Shown in pieces: positions 61,002 to 64,000 of a DNA stretch of 64,000 bases. Numbering within the stretch: the first letter of the stretch is position 1; each line of letters opens with the position of its first letter. Origin of the DNA: Neisseria mucosa (GTDB lineage: Bacteria; Pseudomonadota; Gammaproteobacteria; Burkholderiales; Neisseriaceae); contig NZ_POWX01000004.1 of NCBI RefSeq assembly GCF_003044445.1, positions 105,817-169,816 on the forward strand, in the 5' to 3' direction. The notes beneath the pieces were generated by a model, which saw only the letters and a program-made list of their open reading frames with translations, made no database searches and was not told where the DNA came from. The position numbers were made by a program, and so were the translations under genes.

Positions 61002-61855
61002 TATTAACCCTCGCTCCGTAAACTAACGGACATGTGGCAAAAAAGGCTTGGCAAGCCTTGGGCAAAGCTACAGGCCGCGACCATACACATCTGATTAATG
61101 CCAGCGAGCACACGCAAATCCGCTTCCACGACATCGTCGCCCAGCCGCGCAAGATTGTTACCTCACCGATTTGGTCGGGCGTGGAGAGCGAAGAAGTGTG
61201 CTACACCGCTGGCTATACCAATGTGCACGAGCTGATTCCGTGGCGCACGCTGACCGGCCGCCAGCAGTTCTACCAAGACCACAAGTGGATGCGCGATTTC
61301 GGTGCTGCTTTCTGCGTGTACCGTCCGGCGGTGGACACCAAAACCACCAAACAGCTGCTGGGTAAAATGCCTAACGGCAATCCGGAAATCACACTCAACT
61401 TCCTCACGCCGCACCAGAAGTGGGGTATCCACAGTACCTATTCGGAAAACCTGCGTATGCTCACGCTCTCACGCGGCGGCCCGCACGTGTGGATTTCCGA
61501 AATCGATGCCAAGAAAGCCGGTTTGGTGGATAACGACTGGGTGGAAGTGTTCAACACCAACGGTTCGATTGCCTGCCGTGTGATTGTGAGCCAGCGTATT
61601 CCCGAAACTATGATTTTGATGTACCACGCTCAGGAAAAACTGGTACATACTCCGGCGGCAGAAACCACCAAAAAACGCGGCGGTATCCACAACTCGGTAA
61701 CCAAGGCGGTCTTGAACCCGACCCACATGATAGGCGGCTACGCGCAATTGGCGTACAGCTTCAACTACTACGGCACAGTAGGCTCTAACCGTGATGAATG
61801 GGTGATTGTGCGTAAAATGAACAAAGTGGATTGGATGGACGAACCGGCAGGTTAA
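60975..61855 (+). pseudogene. narG: 3' remnant of nitrate reductase alpha subunit gene
   Basis: From 60975 the NarG frame resumes (QPKIETAIDACEMILTLAP), hits a TAA in place of a GAA-type codon (61019), then continues open as TNGHVAKKAWQALGKATGRDHTH to a stop at 61855. It includes YTAGYTNVHELIPWRTLTGRQQFYQDH, TPHQKWGIHSTYSEN and FNYYGTVGSNRDEW, all typical of NarG. About 900 N-terminal residues, including the [4Fe-4S] and Mo-cofactor regions, are missing, and no narH, narJ or narI follows. It cannot encode a working enzyme. Confidence 0.9.
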
Positions 61856-61881
61856 GGTCGTCTGAAAACTTAGTGAAGAGC

Positions 61882-61920
61882 AATGCCTGTCTAAGAGGAA
61901 ACTTTCAGACAGGCATTTTT
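61882..61920 (+). terminator. Terminator after the narG remnant
   Basis: AATGCCTGTCT and AGACAGGCATT pair with a T run after. A half uptake sequence (CTTTCAGACAGGC) is merged into the right arm. It follows a full uptake sequence at 61855-61867. Confidence 0.8.
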
Positions 61921-62217
61921 TATTATCAAATTCTCCGTCAATAGGAAATAAAGCGGCTGAGGCAATTTATGCACAAGATTTCATTCATAGCTAACTACTT
62001 GTTGAGCAGAACAATAATGAGGAGATAATCAGAATATCATCCTATTTGAGATTGAGTACATTTATTGAGAAATGATTTTTATAGACAACTTCTCAAGCTA
62101 GCCTTTACCTGAAGATATGTATTTTAAGTCCTGCTATTTTGCACATTGCCAACACCCACAACAGATACAGCTAATCAGGTACAATGTAGTTTTCTATCTT
62201 TTGGGTCTGCTATTATC
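61921..62217. other. AT-rich gap between narG remnant and mogA
   Basis: About 300 bases of low-GC DNA with no recognisable gene or repeat. The promoter of mogA presumably lies near its end. Confidence 0.4.
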
Positions 62218-62790
62218 ATGAACACACTCCCTACCATCACCATCGGCCTAATTTCCACCAGTGACCGCGCCAGCAGCGGCGTGTATGCCGATGAAGGAAT
62301 TCCCGCACTCAAAAGCTGGCTTGACAAAGCCGTCCTCAATCCGATCCGTTATGTAGAAGCCCTTATTCCTGACGATCAAGACGAAATCAAAAGCGTGCTT
62401 ATCCATATGGCAGATGAAGAGCATTGCGATGTGATTTTTACCACCGGCGGCACAGGACCTGCCCCTCGCGACATCACCCCCGAAGCCACGCAAGCCGTAT
62501 TAGACAAAGAACTGCCCGGTTTTGGCGAACAAATGCGCCGTATCAGCCTTCATTATGTACCCACAGCCATTTTGTCACGCCAAACAGCAGGCATTCGTGG
62601 CAACAGCCTGATTGTGAATCTACCCGGCCGACCGAAAGCCATTGCTGAAACATTGGGCGGCGTACGTTCGGAAGATGGCAGCATCGTTGTACCAGGTCTA
62701 TTCGGCGCCATTCCTTATTGCGTAGATTTAATCGGCGGTGATTTCATTGAAACCGATACCGCCATTTGTACCACCTTCCGCCCCAAATAA
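62218..62790 (+). CDS. mogA: Molybdopterin adenylyltransferase
   Basis: This 190-residue enzyme adenylates molybdopterin before molybdate insertion. It starts ITIGLISTSDRASSGVYADEGIPALKSWL and has the nucleotide motif VIFTTGGTGPAPRDITPEAT and RGNSLIVNLPGRPKAIAETL, typical of MogA/MoaB. ATG 62218 begins the conserved strand; the frame is open further upstream. Its position beside a dead nitrate reductase locus suggests that it belonged to that cluster and has been kept, perhaps for other molybdoenzymes. Confidence 0.93.
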   Translation: MNTLPTITIGLISTSDRASSGVYADEGIPALKSWLDKAVLNPIRYVEALIPDDQDEIKSVLIHMADEEHCDVIFTTGGTGPAPRDITPEATQAVLDKELPGFGEQMRRISLHYVPTAILSRQTAGIRGNSLIVNLPGRPKAIAETLGGVRSEDGSIVVPGLFGAIPYCVDLIGGDFIETDTAICTTFRPK

Positions 62791-63129
62791 AAATAAACTT
62801 CTTCCATATTTTTATGGCCGGCTATAGTTACTCCCGCTCTCTAACTGCTGAATCATACCTGCACGAAGATTCTAATCGCTTAACTCCTATTTATAGGACA
62901 AATAAATTAAAAAACTGTTAGCATCAAGCTTTTGTAAACAAACCATAATCAATACATAATTTCAAAGCTATATGCTTACTATGAATATCCACCGTTTCAA
63001 AAGTCTAAAATTATAAAAGTCGTCTGAAAAGCAAACTTAATCCTACCCTCCTTTTCAGACGACTCTCTATTCTAACTTTACTCCTTTACATCATATAGCT
63101 GAATAATAATTCATAACCTAAATATAATT
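62791..63129. other. AT-rich gap with an uptake-sequence hairpin
   Basis: No gene is seen. AGTCGTCTGAAAAG (63019-63032) and CTTTTCAGACGACT (63051-63064) form a 14-base stem about 230 bases after mogA, too far to be its immediate terminator. Confidence 0.5.
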
Positions 63130-63144
63130 GAGTATTTACATCAT

Positions 63145-63626
63145 TTGGGTACCAAAAGGCTACCACTACTCAAAGGATAGAAAGCCACCGATAAGCTTTT
63201 GGTTACCTGTTTATCGCTATCGACGGATTTTCAATAAAGTTATATACCGCCATTTTGCTGGACAAAACCTCAGACAGAACAGTCAAGATTCTGACCAAGC
63301 ACCTGATTAAATACGTTTACTCTGATAATAAGTACGCGATACAAAAGCTTGGCCAACCATGCTTTCGGTATGACTTGTTATGAGGGCAGTATTGGTTAGA
63401 ATTTTATTCGAGTTACCTGACCGCAGATCAACAGGAAGGCGAAACGTGTGATCCGCACCTTGATGGAAATATGGCATAATGAGTTTCTATTTAGGGATTC
63501 AGAATACCAGCAAAATAAACCGCAATAATTTGTGAATTTTTATAAAATATAGTAAAATCACATAAAAGTCTGAAGGGAGTGCCTTTTGAGGTTTTACAGG
63601 CTTATTTTTCTCAACCTGTTGTGTAA
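63145..63626 (+). pseudogene. Decayed IS481-family transposase
   Basis: Reading through frameshifts and stops gives successive pieces of an IS481-type integrase: RLPLLKG-stop-KATDK, GYLFIAIDGFSIKLYTAILL, DKTSDRTVKILTKHLIKYVY, then PQINRKAKRVIRTLMEIWHN, FVNFY, and the end VPFEVLQAYFSQPVV with stop at 63624-63626. The middle is deleted and the N-terminal third is missing. It is AT-rich and inactive. A 60-residue open frame at 63128-63310 is only a by-product of this remnant. Confidence 0.72.
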
Positions 63627-63765
63627 ACAACTCGATGTTTTCTTACATCAGATCATTACCATTCATACGAGTATAATTTCACAATATTGTAATTGTAGGA
63701 ATTGCCGAAACGTTACATTGTCTTTCCCCGCTCTGTGCCACGGGAACAAGATCGGTCCAACAAAC

Positions 63766-63801
63766 AAAAACGCCCGCTCCCTTCCGGGATTGGACGTTTT
63801 T
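63766..63801. terminator. Hairpin terminator before the comEA-like gene
   Basis: AAAAACG and CGTTTTT bound an imperfect stem (CCCGCTCCC with GGGATTGGA, loop TTCC). It lies 50 bases after the comEA-like stop on the minus strand and could also stop plus-strand transcripts. Confidence 0.65.
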
Positions 63802-63850
63802 TAGTTTGGCCATCGTATTCATCTGTAATTTCACGAATACGCGGATAGGT

Positions 63851-64000
63851 TTATTTTTTAGGTGATGGGACGGCGTTTTTAGCTTTTGTGTTTGCAGGTG
63901 CGGGCGCGACGGTTGCTTCGGCCTTCAGTTTGGAGAAGATACCCTCGCCGATGCCTTTAACGTTTTTGAGCTCTTCCACCGATTTGAAGGCACCATGCTG
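63851..64000 (-). CDS. comEA: ComEA-type helix-hairpin-helix DNA-binding protein, C-terminal end (cut by window edge)
   Basis: The last 49 residues of a protein on the minus strand are visible: QHGAFKSVEELKNVKGIGEG followed by IFSKLKAEA and a Pro/Ala/Lys-rich tail ending PSPKK. The GIGEGIFSKLK stretch is the helix-hairpin-helix core of the ComEA/ComE1 family, periplasmic DNA receptors in natural transformation. In Neisseria several copies occur, generally next to rRNA operons. The start lies beyond the window. The family call is good; which copy is unknown. Confidence 0.8.
   Translation of the reverse strand, partial: QHGAFKSVEELKNVKGIGEGIFSKLKAEATVAPAPANTKAKNAVPSPKK

Noticed and set aside
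63128..63310. 60-residue open frame
   Set aside because: It overlaps IS481 transposase remains in a different frame and has no ribosome site.
63586..63804. 72-residue open frame near the end
   Set aside because: It crosses the end of the IS remnant and the terminator hairpin; composition looks random.

Overview
The window is a chromosomal segment of a commensal Neisseria. The evidence is a dense set of 10-12-base DNA uptake sequences in the AGGTCGTCTGAAA dialect (reported for the N. mucosa/sicca/subflava group rather than the meningococcal GCCGTCTGAA form), often as inverted pairs that act as terminators, plus Neisseria-only repeats (a Correia element, three dRS3-flanked NIME units) and typical neisserial genes (FetA/FetB, a PorB-type porin). 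No tRNA, rRNA or CRISPR array was seen.

Layout. 1-9 kb: the start of trpB, a class I fumarase, then a divergent set of an Fe-S protein, a fumarate-reductase-type flavoprotein and a NuoF-like protein, followed by a dicarboxylate carrier of the DASS family. Together they look like a soluble NADH-linked fumarate reduction module preceded by an FNR-like site. 9-20 kb: trkA, a SIMPL protein, a porin, pyrG, trkH and a giant DUF2339 membrane protein. 19.9-24.4 kb: a low-GC accessory stretch with a Correia element capping a gene remnant, a Fic protein with a hairpin abutting its ribosome site, a SUKH (Smi1) protein and a pentapeptide-repeat membrane protein. 24.7-31.5 kb: uvrD, a 5-oxoprolinase operon (pxpB-pxpC-pxpA) with an NRAMP-fold transporter, and a YgjP-type metallopeptidase. 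31.7-39.2 kb: AI-2E-type permease, a small Ala/Lys-rich exported protein, a Bcr/CflA efflux pump, gmhB, a lysophosphatidate acyltransferase and groES-groEL. 39.6-47.7 kb: fetA-fetB without the usual permease genes, gpmA, ubiX, avtA and catalase preceded by a tiny ORF. 48.4-60 kb: glmS, ribD, nrdR, kdsA, panD, cutA, hda, a DedA protein, several hypotheticals and an amino-acid-binding lipoprotein. 60.2-64 kb: a decayed nitrate-respiration locus (a DUF2478 gene fused to a broken narG 3' end), mogA, a rotted IS481-family transposase and the end of a comEA-type gene.

The most notable items are the three-subunit soluble NADH:fumarate reductase candidate with non-covalent FAD, the DUF2478-narG chimera that records loss of nitrate respiration, the fetA promoter that keeps the -35/-10 layout but has only three Cs where meningococcal and gonococcal strains carry a phase-variable poly-C tract, and the NRAMP-fold protein in the 5-oxoproline operon that lacks the metal-binding motif. 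Functional calls rest on reading motifs by eye; no database search was possible.
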